Shown: one piece after another, positions 1-5,471 of the stretch
Position numbering within the stretch: position 1 is the stretch's first letter
Layout: each line of letters starts with the position of its first letter
Origin: Clostridia bacterium
Lineage (GTDB): Bacteria; Bacillota; Clostridia; Saccharofermentanales; UBA5734
Length of the DNA stretch: 7,374 nucleotides
Reading direction: 5' to 3'
Assembly: GCA_009929975.1 (NCBI GenBank)
Contig: RZZF01000088.1
Location: 1-7,374 of the forward strand
Notes under the pieces: generated by a model
Told to the model about the DNA's origin: nothing
Database searches by the model: none
What the model saw: the letters and a program-made list of their open reading frames with translations, nothing else
Made by a program: the position numbers and the translations under genes

Positions 1-977
1 GTCAGGACATGCAGACCGAAAAAACCGATCGCGTTCATCGGGATCGCCTGATTGAACGACCGCCCGCCGCCCGCCATGTTGATTCCGGCGCATTCGCCCT
101 GCATATAGGCATTCGGCAGCAGCGGCATCGGCCGCGTGATCCCGCTGGACACATCCAGCGTCTGGGTACAGTCTCCCGCCGCATAAACATGCCGGGCGGA
201 GGTTTCAGCCCGTTCATTGACCGTGATGCCCCGGCCGATCTCAGCGATCCCGCTGAGCAGGGCGGTGTTGCAGCGAACGCCAACCGCCATGACCAGAAGA
301 TCAAATCCGATCCGTTCGCCATTTTCCAGAATCGCGTGATTCTGTTCAAACGAGCGGACACTCGTGCCGAGGTGAAATTCCAGTCCGTTTTTCTCCAGAT
401 GGGTCTGCATCAAGCGGGCGCCTTCCTGATCCAGGATGCTGGACAAAATGGCAGGGGCCAGATCGACGACCGTCACACTGCGGACCCGCTGGCGGATGCC
501 CTCGGCGCATTTGAGGCCGATCAACCCCGCTCCGATGATCAGAACACGTCGATCCGGACTCAGGGTCTGCTCCAGCCGCCGCGCGTCATCCAGACTCATG
601 AAAGTGAATCGATCCGCGACGGTTTCGAGACCCTCAACCCGCGGAATGAACGGTACCGATCCCGTCGCGACACACAGCCGGTCACACACCAGCCGCTGCC
701 CGTCATCAAGATCAATCTGTTGAGCGTTCGGGTCAATCCGGACCGCCAGACGACCGTACAGAACACGGCTTCGTGTCGACTGATAAAAATCAGCCGCCCG
801 ATACCGCATTGTCGCTTCCGTTTTTTTACCCGCTAACAGATAAGAGATCAGCGGACGGGAGTAAACAGGGTGTGATTCACCTGAAATCAGGGTAATCTCC
901 CCCTCCTGGTCAATCTGGCGAATCCCTTCCACAACGCCGGTGGCCGCAATTGAATTTCCAATAATGACATAACGCAC
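1..977 (-). CDS. NAD(P)/FAD-dependent oxidoreductase of the glutamate synthase operon (C-terminus beyond left edge)
   Basis: Pyridine-nucleotide disulfide oxidoreductase-like flavoprotein, expected to take electrons from NAD(P)H and hand them to the Fe-S proteins encoded just upstream. The 325 complete codons visible begin at a GTG at 975-977, preceded by AGAGGG about 8 bases upstream inside the end of the ferredoxin gene. Visible motifs are an N-terminal Rossmann segment (IIGNSIAATG, residues 5-14), the family signature YSRPLISYLLAG (39-50), VATGS (103-107), a second nucleotide-binding fold IIGAGLIGLKCAE (147-159) and the FAD-contacting VYAAGDC (264-270). Related proteins have about 410-420 residues, so roughly 90 are missing to the left. 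It follows the ferredoxin gene by only 4 bp. The fold is secure; the electron donor and acceptor are inferred from neighbours. No redox-active CxxxxC pair is seen at the N-terminus, so it is not a thioredoxin- or lipoamide-type reductase. Confidence 0.9.
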   Translation of the reverse strand, partial: MRYVIIGNSIAATGVVEGIRQIDQEGEITLISGESHPVYSRPLISYLLAGKKTEATMRYRAADFYQSTRSRVLYGRLAVRIDPNAQQIDLDDGQRLVCDRLCVATGSVPFIPRVEGLETVADRFTFMSLDDARRLEQTLSPDRRVLIIGAGLIGLKCAEGIRQRVRSVTVVDLAPAILSSILDQEGARLMQTHLEKNGLEFHLGTSVRSFEQNHAILENGERIGFDLLVMAVGVRCNTALLSGIAEIGRGITVNERAETSARHVYAAGDCTQTLDVSSGITRPMPLLPNAYMQGECAGINMAGGGRSFNQAIPMNAIGFFGLHVL

Positions 978-981
978 AGGC

Positions 982-1413
982 TCACCCTCTCTCTTCAAAG
1001 ACAATCGCGCCGTTCGGACAGCCCCTGACACAGGCTGGCGTACCGGCCTCCGTCTGCACACACAACTCGCATTTCTGCACGGCGCCGTCCGTCGATGGCG
1101 ACACCGCGCCATAAGGACAGGTCAGAATGCACGTATAGCAGCCAATACACAGGTCACGGTCAATCGCGATCAATCCGTCTTTGATCGTCAGCGCACCCGT
1201 AATACAGCTTTTGACACAGACGGGATCCTCGCAATGACGGCAGGAAACCGCGAAACTGATACCGCCTTTCTCTTCAAGTCTGAGATTCGGCCGGATGGTG
1301 ATGCCTTTGAGCGCCCGGGCCATATCCGTCTGACTGGTGCCGGCCAGCGCGCAGTAATATTCACACAGATGGCAGGCAAGACACCATTGTTCATTCACAT
1401 AGACTCGTTTCAC
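982..1413 (-). CDS. 16-cysteine ferredoxin-type electron transfer protein (four [4Fe-4S] motifs)
   Basis: A 143-residue soluble iron-sulfur protein of the HycB/DmsB-like family. Its cysteines fall into four groups: 11/14/17/21, 58/61/66/70, 89/92/95/99 and 115/118/128/132, enough for four [4Fe-4S] clusters. There is no signal peptide or membrane segment, so it should be cytoplasmic. The start is a GTG at 1411-1413 with AGAGGTGG a few bases upstream (1417-1424). It lies 38 bp after the glutamate synthase gene and 4 bp before the flavoprotein gene, which supports a role as the electron wire between the flavoprotein and the FMN/Fe-S synthase protein. Proteins of this family also serve hydrogenases, formate dehydrogenases and molybdoenzymes, so the assignment to glutamate synthase rests on gene position. 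Confidence 0.92.
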   Translation of the reverse strand: MKRVYVNEQWCLACHLCEYYCALAGTSQTDMARALKGITIRPNLRLEEKGGISFAVSCRHCEDPVCVKSCITGALTIKDGLIAIDRDLCIGCYTCILTCPYGAVSPSTDGAVQKCELCVQTEAGTPACVRGCPNGAIVFEERG

Positions 1414-1451
1414 ATTCCACCTCTGTTCCGTCCGGATTCTCTGACCCGGCG

Positions 1452-2957
1452 TTACTCACCCGCATGACGGATGCCGAGAATTGCCAGTTCCTTCGCCGTC
1501 AGATCGACGCCCCGCAGCATCAGTCGATTTCCCTTCAGGCTTTCGATTGAGTTGATTCCCATGCCACCCATCATTTCCTTGATTTCGTGCTGCCAGGCGG
1601 TCATCAGATTGACCAGCCGCTGATAGCCGATTTCAGGGTTGAGCCGCTTGACCAGTTCGGGAACCTGCGTCGCGATGCCCCAGTTGCATTTTCCGGCATG
1701 ACAGCTCCGGCACAGATGACAGCCGAGCGCCAGCAGCGCCGCTGTCGCGATATACACACAGTCCGCGCCAAGTGCCAATGCCTTCACGACATCCGCGCTC
1801 GATCGGATACTGCCACCGACCACCAGCGAGACCCGGTCGCGGATCCCCTCATCGCGCAGCCGCTGGTCGACACTGGCAAGCGCCAGCTCGATCGGAATAC
1901 CGACATGGTCCCGGATCCGGGTTGGCGCGGCTCCGGTTCCGCCGCGGAAGCCGTCAATCGCGATGATATCCGCCCCGCTGCGCGCGATTCCGCTGGCAAT
2001 CGCCGACACCTGATGCACTGCCGCGATCTTGACAATCACCGGTTTTGTGTAATGGGTGGCTTCCTTGAGCGAATCAACGAGCTGGCGCAGATCTTCAATG
2101 GAATAAATATCATGATGCGGAGCCGGTGAAATGGCATCACTGCCAACGGGAATCATCCGGGTTCGTGACACATCATCCACGATCTTCCGACCCGGCAGAT
2201 GGCCGCCGATACCGGGTTTCGCACCTTGTCCCATTTTGATCTCTATCGCCGCGCCGCTGTTCAGATAGTCCGGGTGAACACCAAAACGTCCCGACGCCAC
2301 CTGAACGATTGTCTGCGGACCATAGCGGTAAAAATCCTCATGCAGACCCCCTTCTCCCGTGTTATAGAGAATTCCCAGTGCTTCGGCAGCCCGGGCCAGG
2401 CTCTCATGGGCGTTGTAGCTGATCGAACCATAACTCATCGCACTGAACATGATGGGCATGGCCAGATCGATCTGAGGCGGCAGATTATTCACGATCCTGC
2501 CCGTGTCATCCCGCTGGATCGACTCCGGTTTCGCACCGAGAAAAACGCGAGTTTCCATCGGTTCACGCAATGGATCGATCGAAGGATTCGTCACCTGCGA
2601 CGCGTTGAGCAGGATCCGGTCAAAGTAGACCGGATACGGTTCCGGATTTCCCATGCTGGAGAGGAGCACTCCGCCACTGTCAGCCTGCCGGTAAATCTCA
2701 TTCATGGTTTTGCGGCTCCAGTTGGCGTTATCTTTATATTGATTGCTTGAACGGACAATCTTCAGGGCATGGGTCGGACACAGGCTCACACAGCGCTGGC
2801 AGTTGACACACTTGGTCTCATCACTCGCCATTTTTCCTGTTTCCGGCAAAAATGAATGAACCTCATTCGCACACTGCCGTTCACAGACGCGGCAGCTGAT
2901 ACAGCGCTCATCAAGACGGACCACTTCATATTCAGGATCATAATAGTTAACAGCCAC
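1452..2957 (-). CDS. gltB: Glutamate synthase, FMN-binding catalytic protein with N-terminal 2x[4Fe-4S] domain
   Basis: Central (synthase) part of glutamate synthase as a separate 501-residue protein; it makes glutamate from 2-oxoglutarate and ammonia delivered by the amidotransferase partner. Residues 19/22/25/29 and 50/53/56/60 are two ferredoxin-type CxxCxxCxxxC motifs. From about residue 90 the chain is the FMN-binding TIM-barrel domain, with GEGGLHEDFYRYG (201-213), the KMGQGAKPGIGGHLPG segment (241-256), GFRGGTGAAP (336-345) and VVGGSIRSSADV (379-390). The [3Fe-4S] ligands appear as Cys413, Cys419 and Cys424 (C-x5-C-x4-C, as in GltB), with an extra Cys416. The start is a GTG at 2955-2957 with GGAGG at 2966-2970, and it overlaps the amidotransferase gene by 11 bp, suggesting coupled translation. 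The C-terminal GXGXG domain of bacterial GltB is absent, as in archaeal and clostridial split enzymes. Confidence 0.95.
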   Translation of the reverse strand: MAVNYYDPEYEVVRLDERCISCRVCERQCANEVHSFLPETGKMASDETKCVNCQRCVSLCPTHALKIVRSSNQYKDNANWSRKTMNEIYRQADSGGVLLSSMGNPEPYPVYFDRILLNASQVTNPSIDPLREPMETRVFLGAKPESIQRDDTGRIVNNLPPQIDLAMPIMFSAMSYGSISYNAHESLARAAEALGILYNTGEGGLHEDFYRYGPQTIVQVASGRFGVHPDYLNSGAAIEIKMGQGAKPGIGGHLPGRKIVDDVSRTRMIPVGSDAISPAPHHDIYSIEDLRQLVDSLKEATHYTKPVIVKIAAVHQVSAIASGIARSGADIIAIDGFRGGTGAAPTRIRDHVGIPIELALASVDQRLRDEGIRDRVSLVVGGSIRSSADVVKALALGADCVYIATAALLALGCHLCRSCHAGKCNWGIATQVPELVKRLNPEIGYQRLVNLMTAWQHEIKEMMGGMGINSIESLKGNRLMLRGVDLTAKELAILGIRHAGE

Positions 2958-4044
2958 TCGTATTTCCTCCGTTCAGACGGACAATCACCGCTTCACCGCC
3001 ACGGGGCGACCATACATGATCCAGTGACGGTTCAATCATCCGCATCGCGGATTCCTCACTGGCAAAATAAACTTTATCACCCTTCTCACCCACAACCATG
3101 CTGCGCAGTTTCAGACGATCGTTCAAAGCCATCAGTCCGCCTTCGAAGCCGGCAAGAATGGAAAATGGTCCGGTCAGCAGCTGTGACGCGAAAACATTGC
3201 GTAAATAGATAAAGCTTGCCTGCTGATCGTCCGGCAGCCGGTCAATCGTCTGCCAGAAAGGCGCCGCTATGACCGAAGCGATTTCCGTCAGCGTCAACTG
3301 CTTGCGGCGATGCAGATAATCAATAATGTAGGTAATGACCTCGGTATCGGTCAGAAGCGTACACGTATAGCCATGCATCTCAATCGCCCGCCGGTTCGCA
3401 TCATACGATGAGATCTCTCCGTTATGAACCACGGAATAATCCAGCAGAGCGAAGGGGTGAGCCCCGCCCCACCAGCCCGGTGTATTCGTTGGATAACGTC
3501 CGTGTGCGGTGAAGCAGTAGCCTTCATAATCCTCAAGCCGATAAAAGCGGCCGACATCCTCGGGAAACCCGACGGCCTTGAATACGCCCATGTTTTTGCC
3601 GCTGGAGAAAACATAGGCCCCCTCGATTTCCCGATTGACCCGGAAAACGCATTTCACAACATATTCCCGTTCATCAAGCTGGCTATCCGCCAGACGGGTC
3701 GGCAAAGGTGCTACGAAGTAGCGCCAGATCAACGGTTCATCTGTGATCGCTTTCATTTTCCGGGTTGGAATCTTGGATAAATTGATGATATCAAAATGGC
3801 GTTCCAAAAATGCTTCGCATTCTTTTCTGGCCAGAGCCTGATCATAAAAGACATGCAGCGCGTAGTAATCCTTATAATCCGGATAAATGCCGTAAGCGGC
3901 AAAGCCCCCGCCCAGACCGTTGCTGCGGTCATGCATGACCTCCATGGACCGGATGATCGCGTCACCGCTCATCCGGCGGCCGGACCGGTCAAACACACCG
4001 GATATGGCACAGCCTGATGGAATTCTGATTTGACCTTCACGCAT
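2947..4044 (-). CDS. Stand-alone glutamine amidotransferase (class II) domain of glutamate synthase
   Basis: This 365-residue protein corresponds to the N-terminal amidotransferase domain of glutamate synthase (GltB1/COG0067 type). It hydrolyses glutamine and feeds ammonia to the synthase protein encoded next. Cys12 (in PSGCAISGVF) is the presumed nucleophile. Other class II residues seen are HGRYPTN (181-187, glutamine-binding Arg), WWGGAHPF (191-198), VVHNGEIS (205-212, oxyanion Asn-Gly) and DTE (233-235). I chose the ATG at 4042-4044 because AGGAGGA lies 6 bases upstream; an in-frame ATG at 4065 sits upstream of that site and is not needed. Class II enzymes use an N-terminal Cys, so removal of the first 11 residues is expected but not visible. 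It is the first gene of the operon and ends inside the start of the next. Confidence 0.93.
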   Translation of the reverse strand: MREGQIRIPSGCAISGVFDRSGRRMSGDAIIRSMEVMHDRSNGLGGGFAAYGIYPDYKDYYALHVFYDQALARKECEAFLERHFDIINLSKIPTRKMKAITDEPLIWRYFVAPLPTRLADSQLDEREYVVKCVFRVNREIEGAYVFSSGKNMGVFKAVGFPEDVGRFYRLEDYEGYCFTAHGRYPTNTPGWWGGAHPFALLDYSVVHNGEISSYDANRRAIEMHGYTCTLLTDTEVITYIIDYLHRRKQLTLTEIASVIAAPFWQTIDRLPDDQQASFIYLRNVFASQLLTGPFSILAGFEGGLMALNDRLKLRSMVVGEKGDKVYFASEESAMRMIEPSLDHVWSPRGGEAVIVRLNGGNTSGC

Positions 4045-4050
4045 GCTCGT

Positions 4051-4057
4051 TCCTCCT
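4051..4057 (-). promoter_or_regulatory. Ribosome binding site of the amidotransferase gene
   Basis: AGGAGGA on the minus strand, 6 bases before the ATG at 4042-4044. It fixes that start over the in-frame ATG at 4065, which would place the site inside the coding region. Confidence 0.85.
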
Positions 4058-4066
4058 GAAATCATA

Positions 4067-4149
4067 AAAGGCCTTCACCGTCACACGGACCGCCCGCCGG
4101 CCGCCGGTCAGCGGGCCTGGAAACGATCGATGTTCTGATGAACGCCTTT
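4067..4149 (-). promoter_or_regulatory. Alternative long hairpin in the glt leader, competing with the hexaloop
   Basis: Minus-strand bases 4149-4137 (AAAGGCGTTCATC) can pair with 4079-4067 (GGTGAAGGCCTTT): twelve pairs, including one G-U, and one G-G mismatch. The enclosed loop holds a GC-rich hairpin at 4092-4116 (arms GCCCG/CGGGC and CCGG/CCGG with a 4-base bulge). The bases AAAGGC used here are the hexaloop itself, so the two folds exclude each other. TTTT-type sequence follows (4060-4069), but the U-run is interrupted, so termination would be weaker than in the asnA leader. Confidence 0.45.
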
Positions 4150-4154
4150 GTTCA
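4139..4154 (-). promoter_or_regulatory. AAAGGC hexaloop hairpin at the 5' end of the glt leader (candidate ANTAR-type site)
   Basis: The minus-strand RNA reads TGAAC-AAAGGC-GTTCA: five perfect pairs closing a six-base loop with A at position 1 and G at position 4. A T:T mismatch and one more G-C pair can extend it. It begins only a few bases after the predicted transcription start. A six-base loop with A1 and G4 is the known recognition feature of ANTAR-domain antiterminators. Only one such hairpin is clear here, whereas the canonical site has two. Confidence 0.5.
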
Positions 4155-4163
4155 ACGTCTAAA

Positions 4164-4192
4164 GGTATACCCGATATCACGGTCCTTGTCAA
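4164..4192 (-). promoter_or_regulatory. Predicted sigma-A promoter of the glt operon
   Basis: On the minus strand TTGACA (4187-4192, perfect -35) is followed after 17 bases by TATACC (4164-4169, a weaker -10). Transcription would begin near 4157-4159, giving a leader of about 114 nt before the first ATG. The -35 match, the ideal spacing and the position upstream of a four-gene operon support the call; the start site is inferred. Confidence 0.7.
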
Positions 4193-4257
4193 TGCTTTGA
4201 TGAAATATTAGTGCATTATCATTGCAATTTATATTGTTTATCGGGATATATATTGTT

Positions 4258-4286
4258 ATTTAAGAGTTTAATTGCAAGACTTAAAT
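4258..4286. repeat. AT-rich inverted repeat upstream of asnA
   Basis: ATTTAAG at 4258-4264 and its exact complement CTTAAAT at 4280-4286 are separated by 15 bases. The dyad lies about 80 bp upstream of the predicted asnA transcription start. It could be a regulator binding site, but AT-rich sequence produces such short dyads easily. Confidence 0.3.
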
Positions 4287-4315
4287 TATTTCTTTCATGA
4301 TTTTGTAAAAAAGCC

Positions 4316-4344
4316 TTGACATCGATTGTCATCTGGTTTTTAAT
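4316..4344 (+). promoter_or_regulatory. Predicted sigma-A promoter of asnA-glnN
   Basis: TTGACA (4316-4321, perfect -35), a 17-base spacer and TTTAAT (4339-4344, five of six matches to TATAAT). Transcription should start near 4351. The -35 is overlapped by a dyad, TGACA-N5-TGTCA (4317-4331), which is a possible operator. Confidence 0.78.
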
Positions 4345-4355
4345 AGGTCCATGAA

Positions 4356-4369
4356 CAGCAAAGGCGCTG
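4356..4369 (+). promoter_or_regulatory. AAAGGC hexaloop hairpin in the asnA leader (candidate antiterminator)
   Basis: CAGC-AAAGGC-GCTG forms a four-pair stem with the same six-base loop, closed by the same C-G pair, as in the glt leader. It lies 5 nt after the predicted transcription start and uses bases that also form the left arm of the terminator at 4359-4404, so the two folds are mutually exclusive. Alone the stem is short and would need a bound protein to win, which fits ANTAR-type antitermination. Function is inferred. Confidence 0.5.
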
Positions 4370-4404
4370 GGGATCATGGATCCGCCGGCGTCTTTGTTTT
4401 TGTT
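4359..4404 (+). terminator. Intrinsic terminator inside the asnA leader (attenuator)
   Basis: Bases 4359-4375 pair with 4379-4396 to give 17 pairs (two G-U) with a 3-base loop (ATG, 4376-4378) and one bulged G (4384). TTTTTGTT follows directly (4397-4404). The hairpin starts about 8 nt after the predicted transcription start and ends just before the ribosome site. No plus-strand gene lies upstream, so it cannot be the end of another operon and most simply acts as an attenuator of asnA-glnN. Confidence 0.75.
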
Positions 4405-4411
4405 GGAAAGG
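4405..4411 (+). promoter_or_regulatory. Ribosome binding site of asnA
   Basis: GGAAAGG lies 9 bases before the ATG at 4421. ATGs in the same frame at 4412 and 4415 are too close to this site, and the one at 4376 lies in the terminator loop, so 4421 is the preferred start. Confidence 0.7.
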
Positions 4412-4420
4412 ATGATGTTT

Positions 4421-5428
4421 ATGAGTCGACACCACATTCCGGAAGGTTATCAGTCCGTCCTGCCAGTCTATGAGACACAAACCGCGATTGGTATGACAAA
4501 ACGGGTTTTTGAGGATCAGCTGTCCCGGGCACTGAATCTGAGACGGGTATCCACTCCTTTATTTGTTGATCCCAACACAGGTCTGAATGATAATCTGAAC
4601 GGGATCGAGCGCCCCGTGGAATTTGAGATCAGGGAGACCGGAACCCACGCTCAGATTGTCCACTCCCTGGCAAAATGGAAACGCATGGCTCTGCATCTGT
4701 ATGGATTTCCCGTCGGTGAGGGTCTCTACACCGATATGAACGCGATCCGGCGTGATGAGGCCATGGATGCGCTTCACTCCATTTATGTTGATCAGTGGGA
4801 CTGGGAGAAGATCATCGATCGGTCTGAACGCAGCGTGGCGACATTGAAAGCGATCGTTCGGCAGATTGTCGACGCGATTTGCGAGACACAGAAAAATCTT
4901 TCGTCAATGTACCCGGCACTGACCGCCCCTCTCTCACGCAACGTCTCATTTGTCACGACACAGGAGTTGGAAGATATTTATCCTGACCTCACCCCGCGAG
5001 AGCGTGAAGATGCCTGGCTCAAGGAAAACAAGACCGCTTTCATCATGAAAATCGGTGGGCTTCTCAATTCCGGCATTCGGCATGACGGACGCGCCCCTGA
5101 TTATGATGACTGGGAATTGAACGGCGATATCCTGTTTTGGAACGACGTTCTGGGCTGCGCTTTTGAAGTGTCATCGATGGGCATCCGTGTTGACGCGGCC
5201 TCTCTGGACCGCCAGTTGAAAGAATCTGGTTGTGATGACCGGCGTGGCTTGCCATTTCATGCGGCTCTCCTGGCTGATCAGCTGCCGTTGACCATCGGAG
5301 GCGGTATCGGCCAGTCCCGGTTGTGCATGCTCCTTCTGCGCAAGGCTCATATCGGCGAGGTTCAGGTCTCACTGTGGGATCAGGCCACGCGAACGGCCTG
5401 TGAACAAGCCGGTGTTTCATTGCTGTAA
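4421..5428 (+). CDS. asnA: Aspartate-ammonia ligase (ammonia-dependent asparagine synthetase)
   Basis: Makes asparagine from aspartate, ammonia and ATP, giving AMP and pyrophosphate; a cytoplasmic enzyme with a class II aminoacyl-tRNA synthetase-like fold. The 335-residue product is close to the 330 residues of E. coli AsnA and shares its landmark segments: GLNDNLNGIERPV (54-66), IVHSLAKWKR (79-88), GEGLYTDM (99-106), HSIYVDQWDWE (119-129), RAPDYDDW (224-231), LNGDILFWN (233-241), FEVSSMGIRVD (248-258) and IGGGIGQSR (292-300). It is full length and ends in SLL as E. coli AsnA does. The start at 4421 follows the ribosome site at 4405-4411. Expression is probably controlled by the leader attenuator at 4359-4404. 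It precedes glnN by 43 bp on the same strand. Confidence 0.97.
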   Translation: MSRHHIPEGYQSVLPVYETQTAIGMTKRVFEDQLSRALNLRRVSTPLFVDPNTGLNDNLNGIERPVEFEIRETGTHAQIVHSLAKWKRMALHLYGFPVGEGLYTDMNAIRRDEAMDALHSIYVDQWDWEKIIDRSERSVATLKAIVRQIVDAICETQKNLSSMYPALTAPLSRNVSFVTTQELEDIYPDLTPREREDAWLKENKTAFIMKIGGLLNSGIRHDGRAPDYDDWELNGDILFWNDVLGCAFEVSSMGIRVDAASLDRQLKESGCDDRRGLPFHAALLADQLPLTIGGGIGQSRLCMLLLRKAHIGEVQVSLWDQATRTACEQAGVSLL

Positions 5429-5457
5429 GAGATGAACTGATTTTGAACTTGATGAAC

Positions 5458-5463
5458 GAGGAG
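5458..5463 (+). promoter_or_regulatory. Ribosome binding site of glnN
   Basis: GAGGAG lies 8 bases before the ATG at 5472. An in-frame GTG at 5463 overlaps this site and is therefore rejected as the start. Confidence 0.8.
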
Positions 5464-5471
5464 TGATCAAA

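Larger units (their letters stand above)
4045..4420. other. Shared divergent control region between the glt operon and asnA-glnN
   Basis: This 376-bp stretch holds no gene. From left to right it contains the glt ribosome site, a GC-rich folded glt leader (about 4060-4158), the glt promoter (4164-4192), an AT-rich centre (about 4196-4315) with short repeats, the asnA promoter (4316-4344) and the asnA leader with an attenuator (4351-4411). The -35 boxes of the two promoters lie about 124 bp apart, back to back. A possible minus-strand reading frame crossing 4219-4437 has no ribosome site or recognisable protein and covers the promoter elements. Confidence 0.85.

Noticed and set aside
9..836. 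Long plus-strand open frame (275 codons)
   Set aside because: It lies antisense to the flavoprotein gene, has an Arg/Gln/His-rich composition typical of a reverse-frame shadow, and shows no known motif.
4205..4230. Sigma-54 promoter (GTGCATTATCATTGCAA resembles a -24/-12 element)
   Set aside because: The invariant GG of the -24 element is missing.
4304..4321. Possible GlnR/TnrA box (TGTAA...TGACA) upstream of asnA
   Set aside because: The spacer is 8 bases where the TGTNA-N7-TNACA consensus needs 7, so it does not fit the known site.
4345..4420. T-box or amino-acid leader peptide controlling asnA
   Set aside because: The leader is only about 70 nt and lacks the T-box AGGGTGG-type sequence, a specifier stem and any Asn-rich short reading frame.
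4376..4420. Earlier asnA start at 4376
   Set aside because: That ATG is the loop of the leader terminator and has no ribosome site; 4421 is correctly spaced from GGAAAGG.
4219..4437. Minus-strand open frame across the asnA promoter and leader
   Set aside because: No ribosome site and no recognisable protein; it covers a strong opposing promoter, the terminator and the asnA start.
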